Notes: generated by a model not told the origin, from the sequence alone. 8,655 nucleotides of DNA from an uncultured Porphyromonadaceae bacterium (GCA_937901905.1 CALDIF010000019.1:1-8655), one strand, 5' to 3'; shown: positions 1 to 5,224, counted from the stretch's first letter. Numbers and translations are program-made.

Positions 1-349
1 TCTCGACTTGGGGACGATTGTCAGGATTTTTCATAAACTGCAACATATAATCGTTTGGCAACGATGTCAGCGAGCGGTCCTCCGGAATATTTCCGTCAGG
101 GAAATAGTAGTGCCACATCGCTTCGTTGCGTTGCAATCGCTCCCCCTGCGTCGGCAAGTGGATAAACCTCATGCCACGCTTGGCAAACTCACGCTCAAAT
201 GAGTCCACGTTCTCAGCAACGAACCTGTCGGCGTCCACATCGCCTGTACCGTCAACATAGATTACTTCGTCGCCTGCCGGCGAAAAAGGCAAGTCGGTGC
301 GCAATAGCAAACCGCATACATCAAGTTGGTAGTGTGAATCGGTATCCAT
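1..349 (-). CDS. Hypothetical protein, partial (C-terminus beyond left edge)
   Basis: This open frame starts at an ATG at 347-349 and reads leftward off the window edge, giving about 116 codons with no stop. The visible protein begins MDTDSHYQLDVCGLL. It is soluble-looking, without a signal peptide or membrane segment, and rich in Asp, Glu and aromatic residues; a later stretch reads MWHYYFPDGNIPEDRSL. I do not recognise the family. The start is well supported: a promoter with exact Bacteroidetes spacing lies 43 to 74 bases upstream and leaves a leader of roughly 35 bases. It is divergent from the operon beginning at 530, so the two may share regulation. That it is a real gene is fairly sure, because the frame is open throughout and has its own promoter. 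Its function is unknown. Confidence 0.72.
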   Translation of the reverse strand, partial: MDTDSHYQLDVCGLLLRTDLPFSPAGDEVIYVDGTGDVDADRFVAENVDSFEREFAKRGMRFIHLPTQGERLQRNEAMWHYYFPDGNIPEDRSLTSLPNDYMLQFMKNPDNRPQVE

Positions 350-391
350 TAAATTTCAATTTACAATACTTCACTTCAGCAAAAATCATGC

Positions 392-423
392 CAAAGGTAA
401 TGATAACCACATGTATTATCAAA
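392..423 (-). promoter_or_regulatory. Primary-sigma promoter of the leftward gene at 349
   Basis: Read on the minus strand, TTTG (420-423) is followed after exactly 20 bases by TACCTTTG (392-399). This matches the Bacteroidetes consensus TTTG-N19-21-TAnnTTTG. The predicted transcript start is near 385, about 35 bases before the ATG. Confidence 0.75.
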
Positions 424-434
424 AAATGACGGTT

Positions 435-448
435 TTGCAACCTTGCAA
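435..448. promoter_or_regulatory. Paired TTGCAA palindromes between divergent promoters
   Basis: The sequence TTGCAACCTTGCAA holds two copies of the self-complementary hexamer TTGCAA, spaced two bases apart. It lies in the gap between the outward-facing -33 boxes of the two divergent promoters (420-423 and 460-463). That position suits an operator for a shared regulator. The site is short and the region AT-rich, so chance remains possible. Confidence 0.3.
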
Positions 449-459
449 ATTTGATTTTG

Positions 460-491
460 CTTGGTCATCAAATAGCAAACCCCTACTTTTG
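460..491 (+). promoter_or_regulatory. Primary-sigma promoter of the rightward operon starting at 530
   Basis: CTTG (460-463) is followed after 20 bases by TACTTTTG (484-491), which fits TTTG-N19-21-TAnnTTTG with one change in the upstream box. Transcription would start near 498, about 30 bases before the ATG at 530. No second promoter of this type is visible before 743 or 1307, so this one probably serves the small membrane gene, the WG-repeat gene and the DUF805 gene. Confidence 0.65.
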
Positions 492-529
492 CCCCCACAA
501 AAACAGAATTTGATAATTTATTTGACTTT

Positions 530-707
530 ATGATCTCTATTCTAATCATAGCAGCAGTGGTTTATATAATTTTAAAACAATTCACCAATATAAACATTGG
601 AGGAGAACAACGAACCAAAGAAGTCTTGGTTTGAGCGCAACCTATGGTTGGTGGCAGTAGGCATCGCCATCTTTATCTTACGAATGTGCAACGAGTTGGC
701 AAGATAA
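530..707 (+). pseudogene. Small two-helix membrane protein, apparently frameshifted
   Basis: The ATG at 530 follows a good promoter by about 30 bases and opens a frame encoding MISILIIAAVVYIILKQF, a clear membrane helix. That frame stops at 632-634 after 34 codons. From about 600 a second frame continues to a TAA at 705-707, reading EENNEPKKSWFERNLWLVA and then GIAIFILRMCNELAR, a charged linker and second helix. This second frame has no ATG upstream; only a TTG at 597 could start it. Removing one G from the GG pair at 599-600 joins the two parts into a protein of about 58 residues with two helices around a charged middle. I infer a one-base insertion or an assembly error. Alternatives are two tiny separate proteins or a programmed shift, though no slippery run is seen. 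Family unknown. Confidence 0.5.
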
Positions 708-742
708 TCAATCATTAATATATCATATTATTTATTTTATTT

Positions 743-1267
743 ATGGCAAATCGATACGAATGGGATAACGGTACTGTCATTGTAATACAAAATGACAAAT
801 ACCAATATGGTGTTATTGACCATGACGGTAATATAATTGTGCCATTCGGGCAATACGAATGGATTGATGTGTACGATCAAGGGTTGGCGCGAGTAATATC
901 TGTGTCTACCGAGATTGAAGATAACGAAGTTAAAATAATCAAGAAATGGGGAATCATCAATGAAAAAGGTGTGGTTGTTCTCCCCATCGAATATGATCAG
1001 GTTTGGAACTTCGCAGGTAAGAACCGTTGGTCAACAACCGTCGTCAAAGGTGGCGTTCAGAGCAGCGTTAACCTTAGTACTTTAAATCCGGAGATTCCGC
1101 CACACGTATATCGTCCACAATATGAACGTCGGTATTACAGCTACTACGATGACGAGATAGAGAGCGAATATGCAGGAACATATGCCCACGATGTTGAGCA
1201 TCTTGACGATGATTTTATTAACGACGCACTTGACGGCGAGCCTGAGGCATATTGGAACATTGATTAA
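743..1267 (+). CDS. WG-repeat protein
   Basis: This 174-residue protein has no signal peptide and no membrane segment, so it is probably cytoplasmic. The N-terminal half (about 18-95) contains beta-rich WG-type repeats: YGVIDHDGNIIVPF, then KKWGIINEKGVVVLPIEYDQV, each in the form x-G-[IV]-[IN]-x-x-G-x-[IV]-[IV]-P. WG repeats are thought to serve as binding scaffolds; no catalytic residues are evident. The C-terminal third is Tyr-rich (ERRYYSYYDD) and then strongly acidic, ending DALDGEPEAYWNID, a tail style I associate with short Bacteroidales WG proteins. The start is the ATG in a very AT-rich leader without a Shine-Dalgarno site, normal for the phylum. It lies 35 bases after the small membrane gene and 39 before the DUF805 gene, with no promoter between, so co-transcription is likely. 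Its partner or ligand is unknown. Confidence 0.85.
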   Translation: MANRYEWDNGTVIVIQNDKYQYGVIDHDGNIIVPFGQYEWIDVYDQGLARVISVSTEIEDNEVKIIKKWGIINEKGVVVLPIEYDQVWNFAGKNRWSTTVVKGGVQSSVNLSTLNPEIPPHVYRPQYERRYYSYYDDEIESEYAGTYAHDVEHLDDDFINDALDGEPEAYWNID

Positions 1268-1306
1268 AGTCTTTCAAACTCTCGATTATATTATCACCTA
1301 CTTAAC

Positions 1307-1870
1307 ATGGAAACGAAAGAATATTCTCGACTAAATCAATGTCTGATATGTCGCAACGATTATGAGAGTTGCCCACACTATGAGCACGAGCCCGGCAATC
1401 CGTGCGTATACTACGCGCTGCCGATTGACAACAGTCAATTCATGGGACACTTTTTCTCAACCGTGGGACGCATAAGACGCTTGGAATACACAATCACAGC
1501 AATTATCGCTCATGTGCTTTGGATCGTTTTTCTCTGTGGCATCATGCTGCTATATGTGAGTTACACGCATCGCGGTTGGCAAGACATCGACTTCGGCATT
1601 AATCTGATACTCAGTTGCATCGCGGCATTACCGGCAGGAGCGCTGTTGGTTGTTGCAGGCATCAAACGATGCCACGACTTGGGCGTTAATAATTGGTACG
1701 CATGGATACCTGCAATCTCATTGATCGCCGTCAATGTACCGTTTCTGGGCTTCTTCTGGATCATCTCGATAGTTTATCTCGTGTTTCAAAAAGGCGAAGA
1801 AGGCATCAATAAGCACGGTTCCGAACCCGGCAGACCCTATCGCGAGCAACTGCGCGAGGCACAAGGCTGA
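1307..1870 (+). CDS. DUF805 membrane protein with a cysteine-rich N-terminus
   Basis: The 187-residue protein has two parts. Residues 1-40 are polar and contain Cys12, Cys15, Cys22 and Cys33 with His24 and His27 (CLICRNDYESCPHYEH), which resembles a small metal-binding module. Residues about 48-175 form a DUF805 domain. Its hallmarks are FFSTVGRIRRLEYTIT, GIKRCHDLGVNNWYAWIP and FQKGEEGINKHGSEP, around roughly three hydrophobic segments near 62-84, 97-117 and 133-160. DUF805 proteins are small inner-membrane proteins of unknown function. The gene follows the WG-repeat gene by 39 bases and is probably its operon partner. The sigma-54 site begins 12 bases after the stop, so the next gene need not depend on this transcript. 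The family call is firm; the metal-binding idea rests only on residue spacing. Confidence 0.86.
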   Translation: METKEYSRLNQCLICRNDYESCPHYEHEPGNPCVYYALPIDNSQFMGHFFSTVGRIRRLEYTITAIIAHVLWIVFLCGIMLLYVSYTHRGWQDIDFGINLILSCIAALPAGALLVVAGIKRCHDLGVNNWYAWIPAISLIAVNVPFLGFFWIISIVYLVFQKGEEGINKHGSEPGRPYREQLREAQG

Positions 1871-1882
1871 AGGATAATTCGG

Positions 1883-1899
1883 TTGGCACGGAATTTGCA
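1883..1899 (+). promoter_or_regulatory. Sigma-54 (RpoN) promoter
   Basis: TTGGCACGGAATTTGCA matches the sigma-54 consensus YTGGCACGRNNNTTGCW at every defined position. The GG (1885-1886) and GC (1897-1898) are separated by the required 10 bases. Transcription would begin near 1910, about 12 bases before the ATG at 1923. No TAnnTTTG element is visible in this gap. Sigma-54 promoters need an activator ATPase; any upstream binding site would lie inside the DUF805 gene, and I could not identify one. Confidence 0.75.
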
Positions 1900-1922
1900 G
1901 TTAGGGGTTAAAACGATTATTT

Positions 1923-2165
1923 ATGAAGAGTTTCCTAACTGCTTTGATGATGTGGGCATCGGTCGTGACTGGCGGTGCCTATGATGCCACGGTTGATGCG
2001 CCCCGGGCGTATAACAATGTCTACATTTGCTTGACAAAAAAGTCCGAGTGTTATCACAGCCACCGTTGCCGTGGTCTTGCCAATTGTAAAGGTAAAATCA
2101 TGGTGTGCTCGCTCGAGTACGCCATTGAGCAGGGCTATCGTCCATGCAAGAACTGTTATAACTGA
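1923..2165 (+). CDS. Short exported cysteine-rich protein with a YHxxxC...PCxxC motif
   Basis: The 80-residue product starts with a hydrophobic stretch, MKSFLTALMMWASVVTGGAY, that reads as a signal peptide or a single membrane anchor. The rest is compact and cysteine-rich: VYICLTKKSECYHSHRCRGL, then SLEYAIEQGYRPCKNCYN. This fits the pattern YHxxxCxxL...S..A...GYxPCxxC, seen in small Ada-like metal-binding tails, including at the ends of some nucleases and in stand-alone Bacteroidales proteins. Cys49, Cys75 and Cys78 with His45 are the likeliest metal ligands; Cys36, 43, 55 and 62 are also present. No catalytic domain accompanies the module. A consensus sigma-54 promoter ends 24 bases before the ATG, suggesting expression under a specific signal. 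The role is unknown, and the metal binding is inferred from the pattern. Confidence 0.78.
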   Translation: MKSFLTALMMWASVVTGGAYDATVDAPRAYNNVYICLTKKSECYHSHRCRGLANCKGKIMVCSLEYAIEQGYRPCKNCYN

Positions 2166-2203
2166 ATTACCGCGACACTGAACGCCGCCGGTTAAGCCCC
2201 TTG

Positions 2204-2234
2204 TTGCTTTGTTCGGCTAAATTGCCTATCTTTG
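2204..2234 (+). promoter_or_regulatory. Primary-sigma promoter of the rhodanese-MBL gene
   Basis: TTG (2204-2206) is followed after 20 bases by TATCTTTG (2227-2234), matching TAnnTTTG. The predicted transcript start is near 2241, leaving a leader of about 10 bases. The site also argues against a TTG start at 2232, which would lie inside the promoter. Confidence 0.68.
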
Positions 2235-2249
2235 CAAAAAAACAAGACT

Positions 2250-3305
2250 ATGAAAAAGTTTTTCACGTGGTTGATGACCATGCTGGGGCTAACGACGGCT
2301 TGCAGCGGACAGAACTTTGAGAACACCGACGTAACGGGTTTTGAAGCACTCGCGACTGCGCCCGATGTGACTTTGCTCGACGTGCGTTCCGAGGGAGAGT
2401 ATGCCGAGGGGCATATCGACGGCGCATTGAACATTGATGTCAACGCGAGCGACTTTGTCGACTGCGCCATGGCGATGTTGCCTCGTGGCACCACAGTAGC
2501 CGTGTACTGTCGCAGCGGACGTCGGTCGGCAACAGCGGCTGCCTTGCTTGCCGACCGTGGCTATCGCGTAGTGAACCTCAGCGGTGGCATACTCGCCTGG
2601 ATAGAGGCAGGACGCCCGACGACAACCGATGCCCACGAGCGTGACGTGTTCGTCACCCCCGGAGGCAAAACATTGCGATTCTATGCGTTGATGCACGCCA
2701 GCGTGCGCATCAACATCGATGGTCGTGAGTTGTACGTCGATCCTGTCAAGCAACTGGGCGGTCGAACCGTAGATTACTCGCAACTACCCGATGCCGACTA
2801 TATCCTCGTCACCCACGAACACGGCGATCACTACGACCCCGAAGTCATCGCTGCCCTCTCGATCGATGACACGCGTTTAGTGACCAACCGTCGTTGTGCC
2901 GACATGATAGGTAAGGGCGAAGTGATGGCAAACGGCGACACGTTGCGCATCGCCGACGACATCTTGGTGGAAGCCGTCCCCGCCTACAACACAACCGAGG
3001 GACATCTCCGGTTCCACCCACGCGGTCGCGACAACGGTTACATAATCAACATCGACGGACTCCGCATCTACGTTGCAGGCGATACCGAGGACATTCCCGA
3101 GATGGGTTCACTCGGCAACATTGACATCGCTCTGCTACCCTGCAACCAACCCTACACCATGACACCCGAACAGTTACTCAACGCCGCTCGCATGGTAAAA
3201 CCGCGCGTTCTATTTCCCTACCACTATGGGCAAACCGATGTCAGTGGCATCGCCGCCTCCCTCGCTGCCGACAGCATTGACGTGCACATACGCCACTACG
3301 AATAA
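2250..3305 (+). CDS. Probable lipoprotein: rhodanese domain fused to an UlaG-like metallo-beta-lactamase fold
   Basis: With the ATG at 2250 the product has 351 residues. MKKFFTWLMTMLGLTTACSG looks like a lipoprotein signal, with Cys18 as the modified residue although Thr rather than Leu occupies position -3. Residues about 28-125 form a rhodanese domain: LLDVRSEGEYAEGHIDGALN, the active-site loop CRSGRRS with Cys87, and VVNLSGGILAWIEAG. Residues about 135-351 form a metallo-beta-lactamase hydrolase close to the UlaG/UPF0173 group: LYVDPV, HEHGDH (His189, His191, Asp193, His194), GDTED (Asp278) and PYHYGQ (His325). Rhodaneses carry sulfur as a Cys persulfide; MBL enzymes of this group hydrolyse esters, lactones or phosphodiesters at a metal centre. 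Both active sites look intact. Known persulfide-dioxygenase fusions have the MBL domain first and a different MBL subgroup, so that activity should not be assumed. The gene has its own promoter. Substrate unknown. Confidence 0.87.
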   Translation: MKKFFTWLMTMLGLTTACSGQNFENTDVTGFEALATAPDVTLLDVRSEGEYAEGHIDGALNIDVNASDFVDCAMAMLPRGTTVAVYCRSGRRSATAAALLADRGYRVVNLSGGILAWIEAGRPTTTDAHERDVFVTPGGKTLRFYALMHASVRINIDGRELYVDPVKQLGGRTVDYSQLPDADYILVTHEHGDHYDPEVIAALSIDDTRLVTNRRCADMIGKGEVMANGDTLRIADDILVEAVPAYNTTEGHLRFHPRGRDNGYIINIDGLRIYVAGDTEDIPEMGSLGNIDIALLPCNQPYTMTPEQLLNAARMVKPRVLFPYHYGQTDVSGIAASLAADSIDVHIRHYE

Positions 3306-3313
3306 GCCCACGC

Positions 3314-3354
3314 CCGCCCCAAATCACCGAACAAAACCGCCTCAAATCACCGAA
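3314..3354. repeat. Two-copy tandem repeat, 23-base period
   Basis: CCGCCCCAAATCACCGAA (3314-3331) recurs as CCGCCTCAAATCACCGAA (3337-3354), 17 of 18 bases identical. It lies just after the stop of the rhodanese-MBL gene. I see no dyad symmetry. It could be a slippage product or part of a dispersed repeat. Confidence 0.6.
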
Positions 3355-3392
3355 AATTTTTATAATCCCCCGGATTCAATTTGAAACTAAAG

Positions 3393-3420
3393 TACTAAAT
3401 TTGCATACAAAATATTAGTA
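3393..3420. promoter_or_regulatory. Dyad overlapping an orphan -7-like box
   Basis: TACTAA (3393-3398) and TTAGTA (3415-3420) are inverted copies, with an inner pair TTTG (3400-3403) and CAAA (3408-3411) around CATA. The left arm contains TAAATTTG (3396-3403), a TAnnTTTG match reading rightward, but no TTG box lies 19-21 bases upstream. The only frame following it is 16 codons long. It may be the remains of a regulated promoter whose gene is gone. Confidence 0.25.
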
Positions 3421-3451
3421 TTAATTTATGTTTTTACGAATTCTTGAGATA

Positions 3452-3664
3452 CTATTGTATCGGATTCGGTTCAGGTAAAATTTGTGGTCGGGTTCTACGG
3501 TCATTGTTCAAGAACATACAGTAGTAGATGGTCAGGTAGGTGACACCGTTTTTCTTGTAGACCTTGCGCTCATTGGAGAATACTATGGCTCGATTGATGC
3601 CATAATCAGGGGTTGCAAGGAATTTTGTAAGTGCGCTATGCGAGGTGTAGTCTTTGCCTGGTGT
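3452..3664 (-). pseudogene. C-terminal remnant of a DUF4143-type ATPase
   Basis: The leftward frame from about 3664 reads PGKDYTSHSALTKFLATPDY, GINRAIVFSNERKVY and then GVTYLTIYYCMFL, followed by about 19 residues to a TAG at 3452-3454. This matches the end of the Bacteroidales ATPases that join an AAA domain to DUF4143, where the nuclease-like end normally reads roughly EVKSGKDY..HSAL..F......I..A.VLSNE........YLPIYY.MF. Everything before GKDY, including the Walker motifs and the EVKSG segment, is missing. The sequence upstream in the same frame is unrelated and structured. The open frame continues back to an ATG at 3722-3724, but that portion does not resemble a protein. I read this as a gene fragment left by recombination rather than a working gene. 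Confidence 0.62.
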
Positions 3665-3738
3665 GGGTGAAAGCCCACGATGTTGCCGACCGGAGACCCA
3701 ACAAAGTGAAACCTCACGGCGCATTCGCCGAAGGTGAG
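3663..3738. repeat. Hairpin-rich element beside the ATPase remnant
   Basis: Three inverted pairs follow one another. GTGGGT (3663-3668) and GCCCAC (3673-3678) enclose GAAA, a GNRA tetraloop if read as plus-strand RNA, with one G-U pair. GTTG (3682-3685) pairs weakly with CAAC (3699-3702). CTCAC-GGCG (3713-3721) pairs with CGCC (3726-3729) and GTGAG (3734-3738) around CATT, with a GAAG bulge. On the minus strand the last hairpin begins about 35 bases after the SpoIID stop and is followed by a T-rich stretch, so it may help end that transcript. A dispersed repeat or a decayed structured RNA such as a group II intron piece is also possible. None is proven. Confidence 0.4.
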
Positions 3739-3772
3739 TGTGGCATGGGGTGTTACTCCTTTGTTATCAAGT

Positions 3773-5110
3773 TTACTTGGCGTAGTCCGGGGCGAGACGA
3801 CTACCGGGGAAGTAGTGCGACAAGATGTCTCGATAACCTATGCCACGCGCGCCCATCACAGCGGCACCTATCTGACACAAGCCCACTCCATGCCCCCAAC
3901 CGGCTCCATGCAGGGTGAACGTCTCGGGATAACCATCGGCATCGACCTCTCCGGTCTCAACGACAAAAGCCGAACTATACAGGCAACTCTCGCTGAGTGC
4001 ATAACGAATGGCGAGTTCCTTACCGATTACACGCGTGAGGCGTTCGCCCACGACACGAAGTTGCCACAGGCGACCCGAGGTGCCACGCGCCAACGGTTCA
4101 AGTGAGCGCACCCTGCCGTAGTCATCACCGGTGCGACGTAGCAGCAAGTCGGTGAGTTGCCGGGCAGTGTAAGTGACATGCCAACGGTAGAAGTCGGTCG
4201 TTTCTCGGTCATAGTCGTTGAGAACTTGCGAGAGTATAGCGGGATCGTGGGTGTTGCAATAGGCTTCGGGGGCAGACATGATCCAACGCGTTGCCTCGTC
4301 CTCGCGCGTGAGGTCGGGAAATTCATGAGGGCGGTCACAGTCGGCACGCGCTACGAGATAATCGTAACGCTCGGGTTGCCAGCAATATTCAAATTGTTCC
4401 ATCACGCCGCCGCACGACTTGGAGAAACGCGCGTCACACAAACTGCCCTCACTGTCGACCAAGACTTCGCCACGCGTAGCGGCTATTGCCTGTGCCACAG
4501 TGGGTGTTGAGGCTCGCGTAATGCCTTGATAACGCTGGCAATGGTCATCGGCACAAACATCGAAATTTTCATGATCATCGTGATCCCACCAACGCAAGCC
4601 CTCGACATCGGCTGCCGCGATGTACTCATGCTTGGCATTAACGGGAGGCATGATTTGAGCCAACAGCCAACTGCGCGAAATCACCGCGTGAGCCTTGAGC
4701 AGTTCCAACGATGCATGCGCGCTCATCTCGCTACTAATCACGCTCAACAGGTAGTCCTCGACCGACAACACATTAATCGCTGTAACTTCACCGTCGCGCT
4801 CACTCATAAACTCGACAGCCCCCTTGAAAGACTGATTTTCGGCACGCTTCCAATGGAAACTGACACCGATAATCACATCATGCAAGGTGAAATAACACGA
4901 TTCGTCGGCAGGGGTGAGAGTCACCGCCACGTCGAAAGCGTCATCGCCCAAAAACACAGCGCGTTGCTGTCCTGCGCACACAGTGACCGTAGTATCGCGA
5001 TATAACACACCCTTGTCGTTGACAAACTCTCCATGCAGGTCAACCACAATGGAATTTGCACTCATCACACCCACGCGCACGCGCGGTTCAATATTATCAC
5101 CATGTTTCAT
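3773..5110 (-). CDS. SpoIID/LytB-domain protein, no signal peptide
   Basis: The 445-residue protein opens with MKHGDNIEPRVRVGVMSANS, the usual VRVGV entry strand of the domain, with no signal peptide or membrane anchor. The core motif is VEDYLLSVISSEMSAH, where Glu128 matches the catalytic Glu of SpoIID. It is followed by LLKAHAVISRSWLL, RFSKSCGGVMEQ (228-239) with the conserved Cys-Gly-Gly, and HGAGWGHGVGLCQIGAAVMG (401-420). SpoIID enzymes are lytic transglycosylases that cut glycan strands lacking stem peptides. The host is presumably a non-sporulating Bacteroidales, so the role must differ from sporulation. The start is well fixed: a promoter with ideal spacing lies 43-74 bases upstream, and no in-frame export signal fits between. 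The DUF4922 gene lies 205 bases upstream. A cytoplasmic role on recycled wall fragments is my inference. Confidence 0.88.
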   Translation of the reverse strand: MKHGDNIEPRVRVGVMSANSIVVDLHGEFVNDKGVLYRDTTVTVCAGQQRAVFLGDDAFDVAVTLTPADESCYFTLHDVIIGVSFHWKRAENQSFKGAVEFMSERDGEVTAINVLSVEDYLLSVISSEMSAHASLELLKAHAVISRSWLLAQIMPPVNAKHEYIAAADVEGLRWWDHDDHENFDVCADDHCQRYQGITRASTPTVAQAIAATRGEVLVDSEGSLCDARFSKSCGGVMEQFEYCWQPERYDYLVARADCDRPHEFPDLTREDEATRWIMSAPEAYCNTHDPAILSQVLNDYDRETTDFYRWHVTYTARQLTDLLLRRTGDDYGRVRSLEPLARGTSGRLWQLRVVGERLTRVIGKELAIRYALSESCLYSSAFVVETGEVDADGYPETFTLHGAGWGHGVGLCQIGAAVMGARGIGYRDILSHYFPGSRLAPDYAK

Positions 5111-5152
5111 AGTTTAAGTTTCGCTTTGTCCAAAAAACATTAAGAGAAACTA

Positions 5153-5184
5153 CAAATTTAAGAATAATTATGTTGAATGCCAAA
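5153..5184 (-). promoter_or_regulatory. Primary-sigma promoter of the SpoIID-family gene
   Basis: On the minus strand TTTG (5181-5184) is followed after exactly 20 bases by TAAATTTG (5153-5160), a full match to the Bacteroidetes consensus. The transcript should start near 5146, about 36 bases before the ATG at 5110. This separates the gene from DUF4922 transcription and confirms the short N-terminus. Confidence 0.78.
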
Positions 5185-5207
5185 CCATCTGAAAAATATG
5201 ATCAAGT

Positions 5208-5224
5208 AAAATGTTTGACATTTT
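5208..5224 (-). terminator. Weak AT-rich hairpin after the DUF4922 gene
   Basis: AAAATG (5208-5213) and CATTTT (5219-5224) form a 6-bp stem around five bases, in the 205-base gap between the DUF4922 stop and the SpoIID start. On the minus strand the right arm ends in TTTT. The stem is short and AT-rich, so termination would be partial at best. I see nothing else notable in this gap apart from the SpoIID promoter. Confidence 0.25.

Larger units (their letters stand above)
3306..3772. other. Stretch without an intact gene
   Basis: These roughly 470 bases separate the convergent rhodanese-MBL and SpoIID genes. They hold, in order, the 23-base tandem repeat, an AT-rich segment with a promoter-like dyad, a leftward remnant of a DUF4143 ATPase, and a hairpin-rich stretch next to the SpoIID stop. 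A rightward ATG at 3428 gives only 16 codons (MFLRILEILLYRIRFR). The region reads as a scar of past insertion and loss. Confidence 0.6.

Noticed and set aside
8..429. Rightward frames over the first 430 bases
   Set aside because: They lie opposite the leftward gene with its own promoter, and the second overlaps that promoter.
2232..2249. Upstream TTG start extending the rhodanese-MBL protein by six residues
   Set aside because: The TTG lies inside the TATCTTTG promoter box, so it would not be transcribed; the ATG at 2250 gives a clean lipoprotein signal.
2289..2783. Leftward 164-codon frame opposite the rhodanese domain
   Set aside because: The opposite strand encodes a domain with intact motifs; this frame is a by-product of its codon use.
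3428..3478. Rightward 16-codon ORF MFLRILEILLYRIRFR
   Set aside because: Very short, with an incomplete promoter, and it runs into the antisense ATPase remnant; likely chance.
3452..3724. Whole leftward frame as an intact 90-residue gene
   Set aside because: Only the part from GKDY onward resembles a protein family; the first 20 or so codons run through hairpin-forming DNA and have no promoter.
3306..3772. CRISPR array or tRNA in the gene-poor gap
   Set aside because: Only two copies of one short repeat occur, with no regular spacers, and no cloverleaf pattern could be found.
4157..5117. Several rightward open frames opposite the SpoIID gene
   Set aside because: They are antisense shadows of a well-supported gene, with no family resemblance or promoters.
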